From contig NZ_JABKKE010000008.1 in the NCBI RefSeq assembly GCF_013166575.1, forward strand, positions 1 through 64,000: DNA of 64,000 nucleotides, in the 5' to 3' direction. The position numbers and the translations under genes are program-made. The DNA is from Xylanibacter rodentium (GTDB taxonomy: Bacteria > Bacteroidota > Bacteroidia > Bacteroidales > Bacteroidaceae). How positions within the stretch are numbered: the first letter of the stretch is position 1; the number at the start of each line of letters is the position of its first letter. Below the pieces are notes generated by a model, which was not told the origin of the DNA, made no database searches, and worked only from the letters and a program-made list of their open reading frames with translations. Positions 18,701 to 29,289 of this stretch are shown piece after piece.

Positions 18701-20941
18701 TCAGAACTCAAAACCAAGGTTGACATACATATACAGACTGTTGGTGCGGCTGCTATATCCCAGGCTCGCCCCCAATGGACCTATCATGCTGTCATAAGCA
18801 TAATCGAACCGTGCCCCGGCCATTGGCAGGCTACGAAACAGATTGCCGAACTTGTCGTCATGGCAGGCGGCGGAAAAAGTCAGTGATAAGTAGTTATTGT
18901 CCATTACACGCTGCTGAGCAGAACATTCCAATCCGACGAACACATCGGAAGCCCGCTCCACGTTGCCGAAACCCGCAAAAGGCATCTGATGCTCGATATA
19001 ATGTCCGAAAAAAGGTCCGCCAATGAAATTGCCCATAACGTAAGGAATGCCGCGCCCCATGAGCGCGCGCCCATAAACCATTGGCCTCAATGAAAATCTG
19101 TCGGTCAGACGCAACGCCGTGCGCCATCTGGCCGAGAGAATGCCGAAGGGAGTATGACCGTCATACTGATACATATTGTCCGTATATATGGCATATTCCG
19201 CTTCAAACCGGCTGCCACGTGTGGTGAAGAAGTCATTGTCCTGGGAGTTATAGTTCAACATGGCACGATAGCTCAACAGCCTGTCATTATCACTGCTGCC
19301 CGCTCCGGCATTCCCGCTCGACAACATGTCACGATAGTCATAATAGTCATAACGTGCGGAGATATCAAACATGATGTTGCGCCACGACAGGCTCAACAGT
19401 CCAAGTTCGGCGGTGTGACGGTTGTATGTAAAGTTGAGCTTGCGGTTGCCGCCATGATAGATATTTATGTCATTATAACGGAATGTGTATGACAGTTTGA
19501 AGCTGTTTATCCGAGTGGGGCTCACGGTGGCCTCCACACGTCCCATGCTCCGTTTGCCCAGACGTCCGGTCAGACCGAGGCGCACCGGCGGCTTGAATCT
19601 CAGCGGGAAAATGCCATGAAACTGCAGTGCCACCTTCTCTTCATTGTCAAACCTGATACCCATCAGTATCTCGCTCGCCTTGCGTCCTTCGGTATCTATC
19701 GTCAGCCTGTAGCCGTCAGGCTGCCCAGTCAACTGATAGCCGGCATCATTGTAGAACAGAGTGCCGCGCAACGCCCCTATGGCCTTCTCTATCTGCATGA
19801 TGCTCACACTGTCACCTTCACTCAGAGAATAACGCCGGCACAGATATGCCGTGTCCTGACTGCTCACGTTACGGAAATCCAGCTTGGCCACTCTTACCTT
19901 ACGTTCCGCTCCCATCGGCTGATAGCGGCTTATCTTGGCCGGCCGGTAATCATCGTCATAGCCCAGCCTGCGCTTCAACCCGATGATGCTGTCCCAATGC
20001 TCCATAGCCGCCCGCTCGCCACGTGCTATCAGCGTGTCGATAGCCTTAAGGTTGAAACTCGCCATAGAATATCCATCCACATCAACACGTATCGGGATGT
20101 CGGTAATGGCCCAGTTCTCACGATACTTGTTCTCGCAGTTCACGTCGATGAGTTGCGTCAGCACAGCTCCCGCAGAATTAAAATCGTCGGCTGTCTTATG
20201 CTCCTCTTTCTGCACGCTCACACCTATTACATAGTCTGCACCCATGTCACGGGCCACGTCGGCAGGATAGTTGTTGCGCAGACCACCGTCTACGAGCACC
20301 ATCGTGTCGAGCCGCACCGGTGTAAACGCAGCCGGTATCGACATGGATGCACGCATGGCCGTGGCCAGATAACCGCCGCGAAAATCCACCTCACCGTATT
20401 TCACCATGTCGGTGGCCACACAGGCAAAAGGCACCGGCAGACTGTCAAAACTGATGGAATCGTGGTAGCCGACGGTAAGCCGGTTGAAAAGATTGGCCAG
20501 ATTCTGTCCCTTTATCAGCCCGCTGCGCGACAGAGCCTGACGGTTGAAACCGCTCAGAGGCAGCGAATAGAAATAGCGGTCCTGAGCCGCACGGTCGCCG
20601 AGCGACTGCTCCTTGGGGTTAAGACGGTCTGAAAGCAGGAAACCCCAGTCCTGAACATGAACCAGAGAGTCGAGCGTGGCGGCATCGTAACCTATGGAAT
20701 AGAGTCCTCCGACAAGCGCCCCCATACTTGTGCCGCAAATGATGTCAACGGGTATGCCGGCACGTTCGAGCACGCGCAGCACTCCTATATGGGCCATGCC
20801 CTTGGCGCCGCCTCCGCTGAGAACGAGGGCCACACGCGGACGTATGGCAGATTGCGCCGAATCGGGATTGTACGGATTGCTCCTGCCCACCGACACGGCA
20901 GACACCAACACCATAAATGCTGCAACGAGGATTCTCTTCAT
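18701..20941 (-). CDS. Patatin-like phospholipase with C-terminal outer-membrane beta-barrel
   Basis: 746 residues, resembling type Vd (PlpD-like) secreted phospholipases. A signal peptide (1-19) precedes a patatin domain (about 34-230) with oxyanion loop SGGGAKG (42-48), nucleophile GTSMG (Ser72) and catalytic aspartate in VDGG (Asp218). A POTRA-like region (about 330-420; VAKLDFRNVSSQDT) is followed by a C-terminal barrel (about 430-746) of alternating strands ending in a terminal aromatic residue (YMYVNLGFEF). By family knowledge it acts on lipids at or beyond the outer membrane. It starts 7 bp after dusB ends, so they are likely co-transcribed. Confidence 0.9.
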   Translation of the reverse strand: MKRILVAAFMVLVSAVSVGRSNPYNPDSAQSAIRPRVALVLSGGGAKGMAHIGVLRVLERAGIPVDIICGTSMGALVGGLYSIGYDAATLDSLVHVQDWGFLLSDRLNPKEQSLGDRAAQDRYFYSLPLSGFNRQALSRSGLIKGQNLANLFNRLTVGYHDSISFDSLPVPFACVATDMVKYGEVDFRGGYLATAMRASMSIPAAFTPVRLDTMVLVDGGLRNNYPADVARDMGADYVIGVSVQKEEHKTADDFNSAGAVLTQLIDVNCENKYRENWAITDIPIRVDVDGYSMASFNLKAIDTLIARGERAAMEHWDSIIGLKRRLGYDDDYRPAKISRYQPMGAERKVRVAKLDFRNVSSQDTAYLCRRYSLSEGDSVSIMQIEKAIGALRGTLFYNDAGYQLTGQPDGYRLTIDTEGRKASEILMGIRFDNEEKVALQFHGIFPLRFKPPVRLGLTGRLGKRSMGRVEATVSPTRINSFKLSYTFRYNDINIYHGGNRKLNFTYNRHTAELGLLSLSWRNIMFDISARYDYYDYRDMLSSGNAGAGSSDNDRLLSYRAMLNYNSQDNDFFTTRGSRFEAEYAIYTDNMYQYDGHTPFGILSARWRTALRLTDRFSLRPMVYGRALMGRGIPYVMGNFIGGPFFGHYIEHQMPFAGFGNVERASDVFVGLECSAQQRVMDNNYLSLTFSAACHDDKFGNLFRSLPMAGARFDYAYDSMIGPLGASLGYSSRTNSLYMYVNLGFEF

Positions 20942-20948
20942 CTGCTGT

Positions 20949-21920
20949 CTATGTCATAAGCTGTACTCTCACTCTCTCCAATATCTCCGTCAGCTCTTCC
21001 ACGGTTTCGGCCCTGAGCATGGCTATACGCGTCTGTCTGAAGTCGGGAATACCCTTGAATATCGGTGTGGCCGCCAGATGGCGCCTTGTGTGCAAAATAC
21101 CTCTATATTCGTCTATGCGCTCCACGTTGATGCGCAACTGCTCGAGGAGAATGTCTATCTTGTCCGAGACGGTGAGGGGAATGCCAAAAGATGATTCCGC
21201 CACCTCACCGAATATCCATGGCCGGCCGAACGTGGCACGACCTATCATCACGGCATCCACACCATACTGCCGGAAAGCATTGTCTGCATCTTCGGCCGAG
21301 GTGATGTCGCCGTTGCCTATTATCGGTATGCGTATCCGCGGATTGCGTTTCACATCGCCTATCAGCGTCCAGTCGGCCTGACCGGTATACATCTGTGCCC
21401 GCGTACGGCCGTGTATGGTAAGCGCCTGTATGCCACAGTCCTGCAACCGTTCGGCCAGTTCTGTTATTATAAGGTTGCCGCTGTCCCATCCCAAACGGGT
21501 CTTCACCGTCACTGGCAACCTGACGGCATCGACCACCTTGCGCGTAATCTCGAGCATCTTCGGTATGTTCTGCAACATACCGGCACCGGCTCCCTTGCCC
21601 GCCACTTTCTTTACAGGACATCCGAAGTTGAGATCTATCAAGTCGGGGCCGGCCGCCTCGACCATACGCGCCGCCTCGACCATGGCATCGACGTCACGGC
21701 CGTATATCTGTATGCCCACAGGGCGCTCCTCATCGCAGATGGTGAGTTTGTTCATCGTCGATTTGACCGAGCGCACCAATGCCTCGGCACTGACAAACTC
21801 GGTATACACCATAGCCGCCCCAAAACGCTTGCAGAGCATGCGGAACCCGATGTCGGTGACGTCTTCCATCGGCGCGAGAAACAACGGACGCTGCCCGAAT
21901 TCTATGTTTCCTATCTTCAT
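20949..21920 (-). CDS. dusB: tRNA-dihydrouridine synthase
   Basis: FMN-dependent reduction of uridines in the tRNA D-loop. About 323 residues from MKIGNIEFGQRPLFLAPMEDVTD, the usual start for this family in Bacteroidales. PMEDVTD, NFGCPVKKVAGKGAGAGM (catalytic Cys) and TIHGRTRAQMY are diagnostic. An in-frame ATG at 22028 would add 36 residues with a hydrophobic segment (SLFFIAVTLFLFSVGLYI) atypical for the family. I prefer 21920, but the longer form cannot be excluded. The gene precedes the patatin gene and lies 145 bp after dprA. Confidence 0.9.
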   Translation of the reverse strand: MKIGNIEFGQRPLFLAPMEDVTDIGFRMLCKRFGAAMVYTEFVSAEALVRSVKSTMNKLTICDEERPVGIQIYGRDVDAMVEAARMVEAAGPDLIDLNFGCPVKKVAGKGAGAGMLQNIPKMLEITRKVVDAVRLPVTVKTRLGWDSGNLIITELAERLQDCGIQALTIHGRTRAQMYTGQADWTLIGDVKRNPRIRIPIIGNGDITSAEDADNAFRQYGVDAVMIGRATFGRPWIFGEVAESSFGIPLTVSDKIDILLEQLRINVERIDEYRGILHTRRHLAATPIFKGIPDFRQTRIAMLRAETVEELTEILERVRVQLMT

Positions 21921-22065
21921 CGTTGTCTTTACTGTCTTATAAACACTTTCTGGTACTATAAACCTTTTTATGTATAAACCAACAGAGAACAAAAATAATG
22001 TAACTGCAATGAAAAACAATGAATACATTTCGGTTTTTCATCTTATTTAACGCTCCTACTTTACA

Positions 22066-23193
22066 TTATATTACAAGGAGATGATATGTCCCGCCCGCCA
22101 ACGGGCGCACCACACCTTTCATTTCCATCTGAAATAGCAAAGCTGTGACACGATTTATCGGCAGACCGGTCCTTACGGTTATGATGTTTATCTGGAGATT
22201 GTTGGTCTTGCGCAACAAATCGGCTATAAGCTGTTCGTCCGGCTCAAGTTCGGGAAACAGCTGCCGCTCTATACCTCCGGCCTTAGCTTTGGTAAGGGTT
22301 GTATCGCTGTCCCATCCCATCGCCTTGACAAAATCACCGGCACCGGTAAGAAGCACCGCACCATTGTCACGGATAAGCCTGTTGCAACCCTCCGAATACG
22401 GTGCTCCCACCGGACCTGGAAAGGCAAAGACATCGCGACTGTATCCGGACGCGATGGAAGTCGTTATGAGTCCGCCGCCCTTGGCTGCCGACTCCACAAG
22501 CACCACGGCATCGGCCATACCCGCCACAATACGGTTGCGACGCACAAAATTGACTTTGTCGGCATTGGTACACGACATGAACTCCGTGAGCAGTCCGCCT
22601 CTCGAAAACATATCTTCGGCTGTACGGCGATGAGCCGAAGGATATATCATATCAAGCCCATGAGCAAGCACGCCCACGGTATCGTATCCACATGAAAGAG
22701 CATTGCGATGGGCACAAATGTCAACTCCGTATGCCAGTCCGCTGACAATGAGAACCTCGGGACAATATTCCCTCAAGTCTGTCATGAAACGATGTATAAG
22801 GTCCTGCCCATAAGCCGTGCAATGGCGTGTGCCCACAATGCTGACAACACGCCGTGCATTGATATCGGCCGACCCCTTGTAATACAGCACAACCGGTGCA
22901 TCGTCACATTCCTTCAACCGTTGTGGATAGCCGTCAGAGCACAGCGGCAACGGCGTTATGCCATGCTCCTGCATAAACGTTGCTTCATCGCAAGCTCTGC
23001 GCAATGCCCCGTCCCAGTCTTTCAAAGCATTTACAAGACGCGGCGAGCAGTCGGGCAGCACGTCGCCAATGTCGTTGCGGTGTTCGTAAACAGCCCGTGC
23101 ACCGCCCAACTCACGGTACAATGCAAGCGCAGTACCGAGATGGAAGTTGCTGATGCGCGTAAGCGCCATGGCATATATTATCTCTTGTTGCAT
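22066..23193 (-). CDS. dprA: DNA-processing protein DprA (Smf)
   Basis: Loads RecA on incoming single-stranded DNA during transformation. 375 residues. A helical N-terminal region (1-75) is followed by the Rossmann-like DprA core with VSIVGTRHCTAYGQDL (about 116-131), VSGLAYGVDICAHRNAL (about 150-167) and VLAHGLDMIYPSAHR. RRNRIVAGMADAVVLVESAAKGG and SGYSRDVFAFPGPV complete the family pattern. A C-terminal winged-helix-like region (about 310-375) is present. It lies 45 bp after the thioesterase gene on the same strand. Confidence 0.94.
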   Translation of the reverse strand: MQQEIIYAMALTRISNFHLGTALALYRELGGARAVYEHRNDIGDVLPDCSPRLVNALKDWDGALRRACDEATFMQEHGITPLPLCSDGYPQRLKECDDAPVVLYYKGSADINARRVVSIVGTRHCTAYGQDLIHRFMTDLREYCPEVLIVSGLAYGVDICAHRNALSCGYDTVGVLAHGLDMIYPSAHRRTAEDMFSRGGLLTEFMSCTNADKVNFVRRNRIVAGMADAVVLVESAAKGGGLITTSIASGYSRDVFAFPGPVGAPYSEGCNRLIRDNGAVLLTGAGDFVKAMGWDSDTTLTKAKAGGIERQLFPELEPDEQLIADLLRKTNNLQINIITVRTGLPINRVTALLFQMEMKGVVRPLAGGTYHLLVI

Positions 23194-23238
23194 ATTCTTT
23201 TTTACAAATCAATAAAGAATCAACGGCACAAACCACAT

Positions 23239-23649
23239 TCATTCCTTCTTGTTCTCCATATCCATTAACGCCCTGTCTATATCCCGGCTCACAGCCAGTT
23301 TGCCATTGACAAGGCACACCACGTCGATAACACCGCGGAAACACAGTTTCCCGTCGGATGCGCGGAAGATGTCCTGATAGAAGACATAGCGCAGTCCCTC
23401 CTTTTTCAGGGCGAGGCGCGATATGAACTCGTCGTCACTACGCAACGGTATCTTGTATTGCAGATTCATGCGCGCCACCACGGCATCGGTACCACGACGG
23501 TGCATATCTGCAAAGCTCAGTCCGCACCGTCGCAAGAAGAGGTGACGCGTATGCTCTGCATAGTGCAGATAGTTTGCGTTGTTGACTATTCCCTCGATAT
23601 CGCACTCGTAGTCGCGCACCATCATCCTCGTTTCAAATATGTAATCCAT
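23239..23649 (-). CDS. Hotdog-fold acyl-CoA thioesterase (YbgC/4HBT type)
   Basis: 136 residues, one hotdog domain. The N-terminal motif RDYECDIEGIVNNANYLHYAEHTR matches the 4-hydroxybenzoyl-CoA thioesterase pattern, with the catalytic aspartate expected at Asp17 (CDIEGIV). These enzymes hydrolyse short- or medium-chain or aromatic acyl-CoAs; the substrate cannot be told from sequence. Upstream of dprA on the same strand. Confidence 0.85.
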   Translation of the reverse strand: MDYIFETRMMVRDYECDIEGIVNNANYLHYAEHTRHLFLRRCGLSFADMHRRGTDAVVARMNLQYKIPLRSDDEFISRLALKKEGLRYVFYQDIFRASDGKLCFRGVIDVVCLVNGKLAVSRDIDRALMDMENKKE

Positions 23650-23721
23650 CTCACTGCTTTAAATAAAAAAACATATAATTCAAATCGGTTCAAGTAAAAC
23701 ATAGATTTCATAATCCATAGC

Positions 23722-25020
23722 TTACGGATTGTTCCTAAGATACTCATATCCTATGCGGCACCTCAGACAGTCGCGCCTGTCACAGTATTCGTTCTTCAGC
23801 TGTATAAGCGCCTGACTGTCACCGGCCGTACGGACCTCCAATCCGCAATCGCGCCACATACGTATGATGTGATTGTCTTCGGCACGCATACTGTCAAGAA
23901 AGTCCAAAGCCCTGCAGCACAACACCTCACACGACGTATGCCGGCCATAGGCAAAGAGCATGGGAATGGCTGTATTGATGGTGAGCAAAGCAAGTGACGA
24001 TGCCGACAGACATTTGTCGTTGCGTACGCTCTCATGTCCGAAGGAGTAGTGCGTCTGCCAATAGTCTGTAACACGGGTGTGAAGCAGCCGTTGCACATCG
24101 TCCACATTACAGCATTCCGTCAGCGCCCTCAACCCCATGCGCTGCCCGTGATAAAGACGTGCAAGCTGGGAAATACGTATATGCGGAAAATTCTGGGGCC
24201 TCAACCTCAGAAAACGCCATCTGTGCCAGTCCATCGGCTCAAGCGAAAACTTATGAGCCAGATAGCGGTATTCGGCACCAAGCCTGCGGAAATATCCGTC
24301 GCCCGCAGCAGCCTCACGACAGCGCTCCGGCATGGCTTCGGCACAAAGCAGCCCGGCCTGTCCCATGAATATTGCTTCAATCTGGAAGAGATCGTCACGA
24401 TGATGAGCCACAGCCGCCAGCGGCACGTGCATGGCCCACTCCTCAAAAGCATCGCCGTTTATGCCGAATCCGTAATTGCGGGCCAACGTAACAAAGAGTG
24501 CATTCTCCCATGAGCCGCCGCACCGTTCCACCCGTTGCCATATGTCGTCCGTCTTCCGCGACAGACGCTCGGTCTGCAGTGCCGCCATCCACGAGCTTAC
24601 AGTGAGCCGCGACAGACGAGGCACAATGCGGCGGCACGGCGGAAAGCGGTCTTCGCCCATAAGCACATCATAGTTTTCGGTGACATGCGGCGGCACTTCC
24701 AGTACCACCTGCGGTATCACACGACCCTTGGAGTCGGTCACAGGCCCGTCGTCCTCACCCACGACATGAAGCACCACATTGTCATACCGTCCGTCACTCT
24801 GATGTCCGTGCAGCCGCCAGTCGGAAGCCCGTTGGTGTATTTCCACATTGCCAACCCACAGCGTACCTTCCACCTTCACTTTCGCATTGAAGAAATCCGG
24901 CCCGGCATTCGTATTGGCTAGTCCGGGATCTATCAGCTCCACACTCTTTCCGTCGGTGGTGACAAGCTCTCTCACCGGCAGCAGGCGGTGGCGCCACACG
25001 TAGTGAAGTAATTGTTCCAT
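23722..25020 (-). CDS. DUF2851 family protein
   Basis: 432 residues from MEQLLHYVWRHRLLP, the typical start of this Bacteroidota family; a further in-frame ATG upstream (25089) would add 23 residues without family support. Recognisable segments are DPGLANTNAGPDFFNAKVKVEG, GNVEIHQRASDWRLHGH and NVVLHVVGEDDG, followed by a helical C-terminal half ending in a Cys-containing motif (CDRRDCLRCRIGYEYL). The function is unknown; the N-terminal half has a nuclease-like look but I cannot support an assignment. It sits 75 bp downstream of the hybrid regulator gene. Confidence 0.85.
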   Translation of the reverse strand: MEQLLHYVWRHRLLPVRELVTTDGKSVELIDPGLANTNAGPDFFNAKVKVEGTLWVGNVEIHQRASDWRLHGHQSDGRYDNVVLHVVGEDDGPVTDSKGRVIPQVVLEVPPHVTENYDVLMGEDRFPPCRRIVPRLSRLTVSSWMAALQTERLSRKTDDIWQRVERCGGSWENALFVTLARNYGFGINGDAFEEWAMHVPLAAVAHHRDDLFQIEAIFMGQAGLLCAEAMPERCREAAAGDGYFRRLGAEYRYLAHKFSLEPMDWHRWRFLRLRPQNFPHIRISQLARLYHGQRMGLRALTECCNVDDVQRLLHTRVTDYWQTHYSFGHESVRNDKCLSASSLALLTINTAIPMLFAYGRHTSCEVLCCRALDFLDSMRAEDNHIIRMWRDCGLEVRTAGDSQALIQLKNEYCDRRDCLRCRIGYEYLRNNP

Positions 25021-25095
25021 ATATATACTATGTTTGAATTTATAAGTAAAATGCCGTGCGGAACATACCGGGCCGGCACAAACAGTCAATCATCT

Positions 25096-28000
25096 CTATT
25101 TCCTCAATGTCTTCTTATATTCCGAAGGCGTCATGCCGAACTCTGTCTTGAAGTTCTCCGTAAAGCGCTTCACTGTGTTGTAGCCCACCCGATAGGCTAT
25201 CTCCGAGACATTCATCCGGCCCTGGTCGAGCAGCATACGTCCATGCTTCATACGTATGTTGCGGATGAAGTCGGCCGGTCCCTTGCCCGTTATGGCCTGC
25301 AGCTTCTTCCATAGTGCCACGCGGTTCATGCCCAGAGCCTGTCCAAGCGCCTCTACAGAAAAGTCAGAATCGCCCATATTGGCTTCAACAATACCTATGG
25401 CTTGTTTTATGAACTGCTCGTCAAGCGTAGTTATGGTTATCTCCTCCGGCCGCACGTCGGGCTTCTGCTGAAAACGAAGGTGGCTCATTTTGGCCAGTTC
25501 GATGAATTTGTTGATGCGCAACTTCAGCATATCAATGTTGAAAGGCTTCGTAAGATAGTCGTCGGCTCCGGTCTCATAGCCCTCCATGACCGAGTCCTCG
25601 GCAGTGCGGGCCGTAAGCAGTATGACAGGAATATGGGACAGCTGTATGTCGCTCTTGATGCGGCGACACAGTTCCAGACCATCCATTACGGGCATCATAA
25701 CGTCGCTCACCACCAGGCTCACCGCCTCGCGACCGAGAATGTCCATGGCCTCTGCACCGTCTGCCGCCGTGAGCACACGGTAATGGTCGGCAAGCGATGT
25801 GCCTATGAACTCGCACATATCGCGATTGTCATCTACCACAAGCACCGTAAACGCACCGGCCGTTTCGGACAAACCATCCGGAACAGCCTCGGCACAGGTT
25901 CTGACATTCTCGTCTGCCGGAATCCTGAATGAGAACACAGCTCCACCACTCTCTCCGTCACTGACATACACCGTACCTCCCATCAGCCTTACATAGCTGC
26001 TCACTATATGCAGACCGATGCCGCTCCCAGTAAGATGCTGCATGTCATAAGAGTCAGCTGACCCTTCTACTGCCGACTGATAGAACCGTTCGAATACAAG
26101 CTGCTTGTCTTTGTCAGCCACTCCGGGCCCGCTGTCGGCAACGCTTATCTCCACCTCGTCCGGCAAACGGCGCATTGTGACGCAGATGGAACGTCCGTCG
26201 GGAGTATACTTAAAAGCATTGCTGAGCAGGTTGTAGATTATCTTGTGAATCTTGTCATGGTCAAACTCCATCTGCATAACATCTATATCCGTATCAAAAC
26301 CGAAACTGATGTCCCTGTCGGTTGCATAAGACGAGAACCGTTCGCAACTGTCGCGAACGAACGATACTATGTCGCCCGACTGCAACCGCAGCCGCTCGGC
26401 CCCGACGTCAAGGCGCCGGAAGTCGAGAAGGGCGTTTATCTGGTCCTGCAACAGACGTGCATTCTTTTCCATGATTTGCAGACGGCGCATGACCGTGTCG
26501 GGCAATGTTTCACGCAACAGCATCTGCAACGGGCTGATGATGAGCGTGAGCGGTGTGCGCAGATCATGGCTCACATTGGTGAAGAAGCGCAGTTTCATCT
26601 CGGCCAGACGCACGTTCTTGTCTTGCTCCATACGTTGCCGTTCGAGGTCCATCCGGCGAATGTTGCGTCTGCGTGAACGCATCACAAACCACCACACACC
26701 CAATACGACAAGCAACATGTATAAACACAGCATCACCGGCGAGAGCCAAAATGGCGGCGCCACATATATGGCCAGACGCCGTTCCGGACTCCACACCCCG
26801 TCACCGTTGCAAGCCTTTACGCGCAGTAAATAACTGCCGGACGCCATCGACGCGAACGAAATTACAGGATTGTTTATATATATCCACTCCTTATCTCCGC
26901 CAATAGTATACGCATATCGCACCTCTGAAGAGCCGGCCGGATTATCTGTCATGAGACGCAGAAGAATGGAATGGTCTCGATGGCTCAGGTCCAACTTTTC
27001 CGCTGTCTCGTCGAGCGGCTTTCCGCCAGCCGTAATTGAGGAGAAAAATATCTGTGGAATATGATGCTCGCTACGCCGATACGCCTTGGGACTGATACCT
27101 ACATATCCGCGGACACAGCCGAAGAGCACACTTCCATCCGATGCTATGGCCGATGAATTCTGGTTGAAATAATTGTCTGACTCACTCGCTATATGCTTGA
27201 AATTGAGCACCCGGAAATCACCTTTGGCCCTGTCGCCAACGCTTATCCGCGAAATTCCGCCAGCCGTGCTTACCCAAATATTCCCATCACGGTCTTCCTG
27301 TATGCTTTTGACAAGGTTGTTGCAGATGCCACGCTCTTCTGTAGAGAACAGCCATATCGAATCGGTCTTCATGTCCCAGGCCGTCAGGCCATTGTAATGG
27401 CCCATCCACAATATATCATGACTGTCGTAACACAAAGCCATGGCCTGCCGGTTGAGAAAAAGGCGGCTGCCGTCCTTGTCGGCTGAAGTACATATCTGGC
27501 TGCCGTCGGCAGTATCATATATGCAAAGCCCGTCGGATGTACCTATATATATACGCCCGGCATGGTCTTTCGTTATCGACATGCCGTAGACATCGCTGCC
27601 CTGCGGAGTCTTGTAATACGCGTACCTTCCTGTTGCCGGATCGAGCCTCAGCACGGGATGAAATGCCGAACATACCCATATATTTCCCTTATCGTCTTCG
27701 GATATCTTCCACGACATGTCTGTCGGCAGACTGCCGTCGGCCGTGGAATATTTGCTGATGATACGTCCGCCGCGGTCCATACAGTAAAGCCCGCTGTTGT
27801 ACGTTCCCACCCATATATGTCCGTCGCGGTCCTGCAACATGCTTGCTATGCACATGTCGCGCAACGGTGTTTGCTCGGGGGTGCCGTCGGCACTTGTACG
27901 GAACAGACCGTTACCGTCGGTGCCCACCCATACCGTGCCGGCCTCGTCGGTGAACAGAGCGCTGACATCGCCACAGTCTCTGGCAAAACGTTTGAACATG

Positions 28001-29034
28001 CTGAAATCCAGACTGCTGTAGGATATGCCCTGCTTGTAATGCCCCAGCCAGAGAGTGCCATGCTTGTCGACTGTCAGGGTATTTACATTGTTTTCCGCCA
28101 TATCTCCGCGATTGCCGCCGGCAGTGATATGCTGTGTTACGGCTCCGCAGGCCGTATCATAACAGAACAATCCGCGATGGTCGGTGGCTATCCACACCCT
28201 GCCCTTTCCATCGTCGGCTATCTGGTGTATGGCATTGGCCGAGACCGAAGACCGGACACCATCCGAAGGAGGCAATACTACTTGTTGCCATTCCGTATTC
28301 TCACCCACGGTAACGCGACGGTAAAGCTGTTCGCTGAGAGTGGAATAGGCCCATAACACACCGTTTCTGTCGGCATAGACACAAGGACGACTGTTCTTCA
28401 GTTCGGCCGGAACGGAGGTTATAACCGTCCTGCCCGTCTTCTTGTCCACCTGCCACAGACGGTTGCCGCAGCCGCCGATATATATATACATACCATCTTC
28501 GGCAGACGATATATACTCGCGGTTTCGCTTCTGCGGCAATCTTCCTGAAGTGACGCGCCACAACTTTCTTTTTGCAAAATCATATCGGTAGAGAGACTTA
28601 CGGGTAAGCACCCACAGGCGTTTACCGCCATCGGTGAATACATGTTCCTTTGCGGTGCTGTCGATGCCTATCGACGTGAAAAACGCTTCCGTATCGTCAT
28701 CAAGACGATTCTCCTTGCGTATATAGCGCAGCAATGCGTCTCCGGAGCGTATCCACAGATTGTGCTCGCCATCCTCGCATATCTCCGAAACGGCACGGTC
28801 CATCACTGTCATTACCTCATAACCGTCGTAGCGTGCCAGTCCGGCGTCGGTACCTATCCACAAGGCTCCGCGACAGTCGGTCAACAAACTGGTTATGTTG
28901 CCGTCGGGCAGTCCCTGCCACGTTCCTATATACCTGAATTTGCGTGTGCCTTGTTCGGAAAAGCCGTGACAGGGAGTCGACATCGTGACGACATATAACA
29001 ATAAGGTTAGTATTTTTATAAGTGTATCGTTCAT
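25096..29034 (-). CDS. Hybrid two-component system regulator (sensor, kinase, receiver and AraC output in one protein)
   Basis: 1312 residues. A signal peptide/anchor (about 1-25) is followed by two seven-bladed Reg_prop-type propellers in the periplasm (about 30-680; repeated DRDGHIWVGT and DNKGNIWV motifs). A Y_Y_Y domain (about 690-755) and a membrane segment (about 765-785; LCLYMLLVVLGVWWFV) come next. HisKA carries NVSHDLRTPL, and HATPase_c has NLLSNAFKY, DSGPGV and GSGIGL. The receiver domain has VVDDNRDM, SDVMMPVMDG and LTKPF, and an AraC-type helix-turn-helix forms the C-terminus. Such proteins sense oligosaccharides released from one polysaccharide and activate its utilization genes. 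The next gene upstream is a GH28 pectinase-like gene, so pectin is the likely cue; no SusC/SusD pair is in the window. Confidence 0.95.
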   Translation of the reverse strand: MNDTLIKILTLLLYVVTMSTPCHGFSEQGTRKFRYIGTWQGLPDGNITSLLTDCRGALWIGTDAGLARYDGYEVMTVMDRAVSEICEDGEHNLWIRSGDALLRYIRKENRLDDDTEAFFTSIGIDSTAKEHVFTDGGKRLWVLTRKSLYRYDFAKRKLWRVTSGRLPQKRNREYISSAEDGMYIYIGGCGNRLWQVDKKTGRTVITSVPAELKNSRPCVYADRNGVLWAYSTLSEQLYRRVTVGENTEWQQVVLPPSDGVRSSVSANAIHQIADDGKGRVWIATDHRGLFCYDTACGAVTQHITAGGNRGDMAENNVNTLTVDKHGTLWLGHYKQGISYSSLDFSMFKRFARDCGDVSALFTDEAGTVWVGTDGNGLFRTSADGTPEQTPLRDMCIASMLQDRDGHIWVGTYNSGLYCMDRGGRIISKYSTADGSLPTDMSWKISEDDKGNIWVCSAFHPVLRLDPATGRYAYYKTPQGSDVYGMSITKDHAGRIYIGTSDGLCIYDTADGSQICTSADKDGSRLFLNRQAMALCYDSHDILWMGHYNGLTAWDMKTDSIWLFSTEERGICNNLVKSIQEDRDGNIWVSTAGGISRISVGDRAKGDFRVLNFKHIASESDNYFNQNSSAIASDGSVLFGCVRGYVGISPKAYRRSEHHIPQIFFSSITAGGKPLDETAEKLDLSHRDHSILLRLMTDNPAGSSEVRYAYTIGGDKEWIYINNPVISFASMASGSYLLRVKACNGDGVWSPERRLAIYVAPPFWLSPVMLCLYMLLVVLGVWWFVMRSRRRNIRRMDLERQRMEQDKNVRLAEMKLRFFTNVSHDLRTPLTLIISPLQMLLRETLPDTVMRRLQIMEKNARLLQDQINALLDFRRLDVGAERLRLQSGDIVSFVRDSCERFSSYATDRDISFGFDTDIDVMQMEFDHDKIHKIIYNLLSNAFKYTPDGRSICVTMRRLPDEVEISVADSGPGVADKDKQLVFERFYQSAVEGSADSYDMQHLTGSGIGLHIVSSYVRLMGGTVYVSDGESGGAVFSFRIPADENVRTCAEAVPDGLSETAGAFTVLVVDDNRDMCEFIGTSLADHYRVLTAADGAEAMDILGREAVSLVVSDVMMPVMDGLELCRRIKSDIQLSHIPVILLTARTAEDSVMEGYETGADDYLTKPFNIDMLKLRINKFIELAKMSHLRFQQKPDVRPEEITITTLDEQFIKQAIGIVEANMGDSDFSVEALGQALGMNRVALWKKLQAITGKGPADFIRNIRMKHGRMLLDQGRMNVSEIAYRVGYNTVKRFTENFKTEFGMTPSEYKKTLRK

Positions 29035-29059
29035 AATTGTATTTACAATAAGGTCTGGA

Positions 29060-29093
29060 CAAATTTACATATATTTTTCCAATATACATCAAA
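29060..29093 (-). promoter_or_regulatory. Promoter of the hybrid regulator gene
   Basis: On the minus strand TTTG (29093-29090), a 22-bp spacer and TAAATTTG (29067-29060). The spacer is slightly longer than the usual 19-21 bp. Confidence 0.55.
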
Positions 29094-29289
29094 CATCTTG
29101 ATTTTTTTCGTGTATTTGCCGATATTAAGGATAGAAACATTCTTAACGAAAACTTTCTTCTGTACTTTCGTCATGTTGTGACAAAACCGACAAGAAGATG
29201 ATAACGGCTTATGGACGTCCCGCAGGAGCAACAAGCGCACACCTGAAATCGTGCATTCGGGACACAACACAAACCTGCAAGTACCAAAA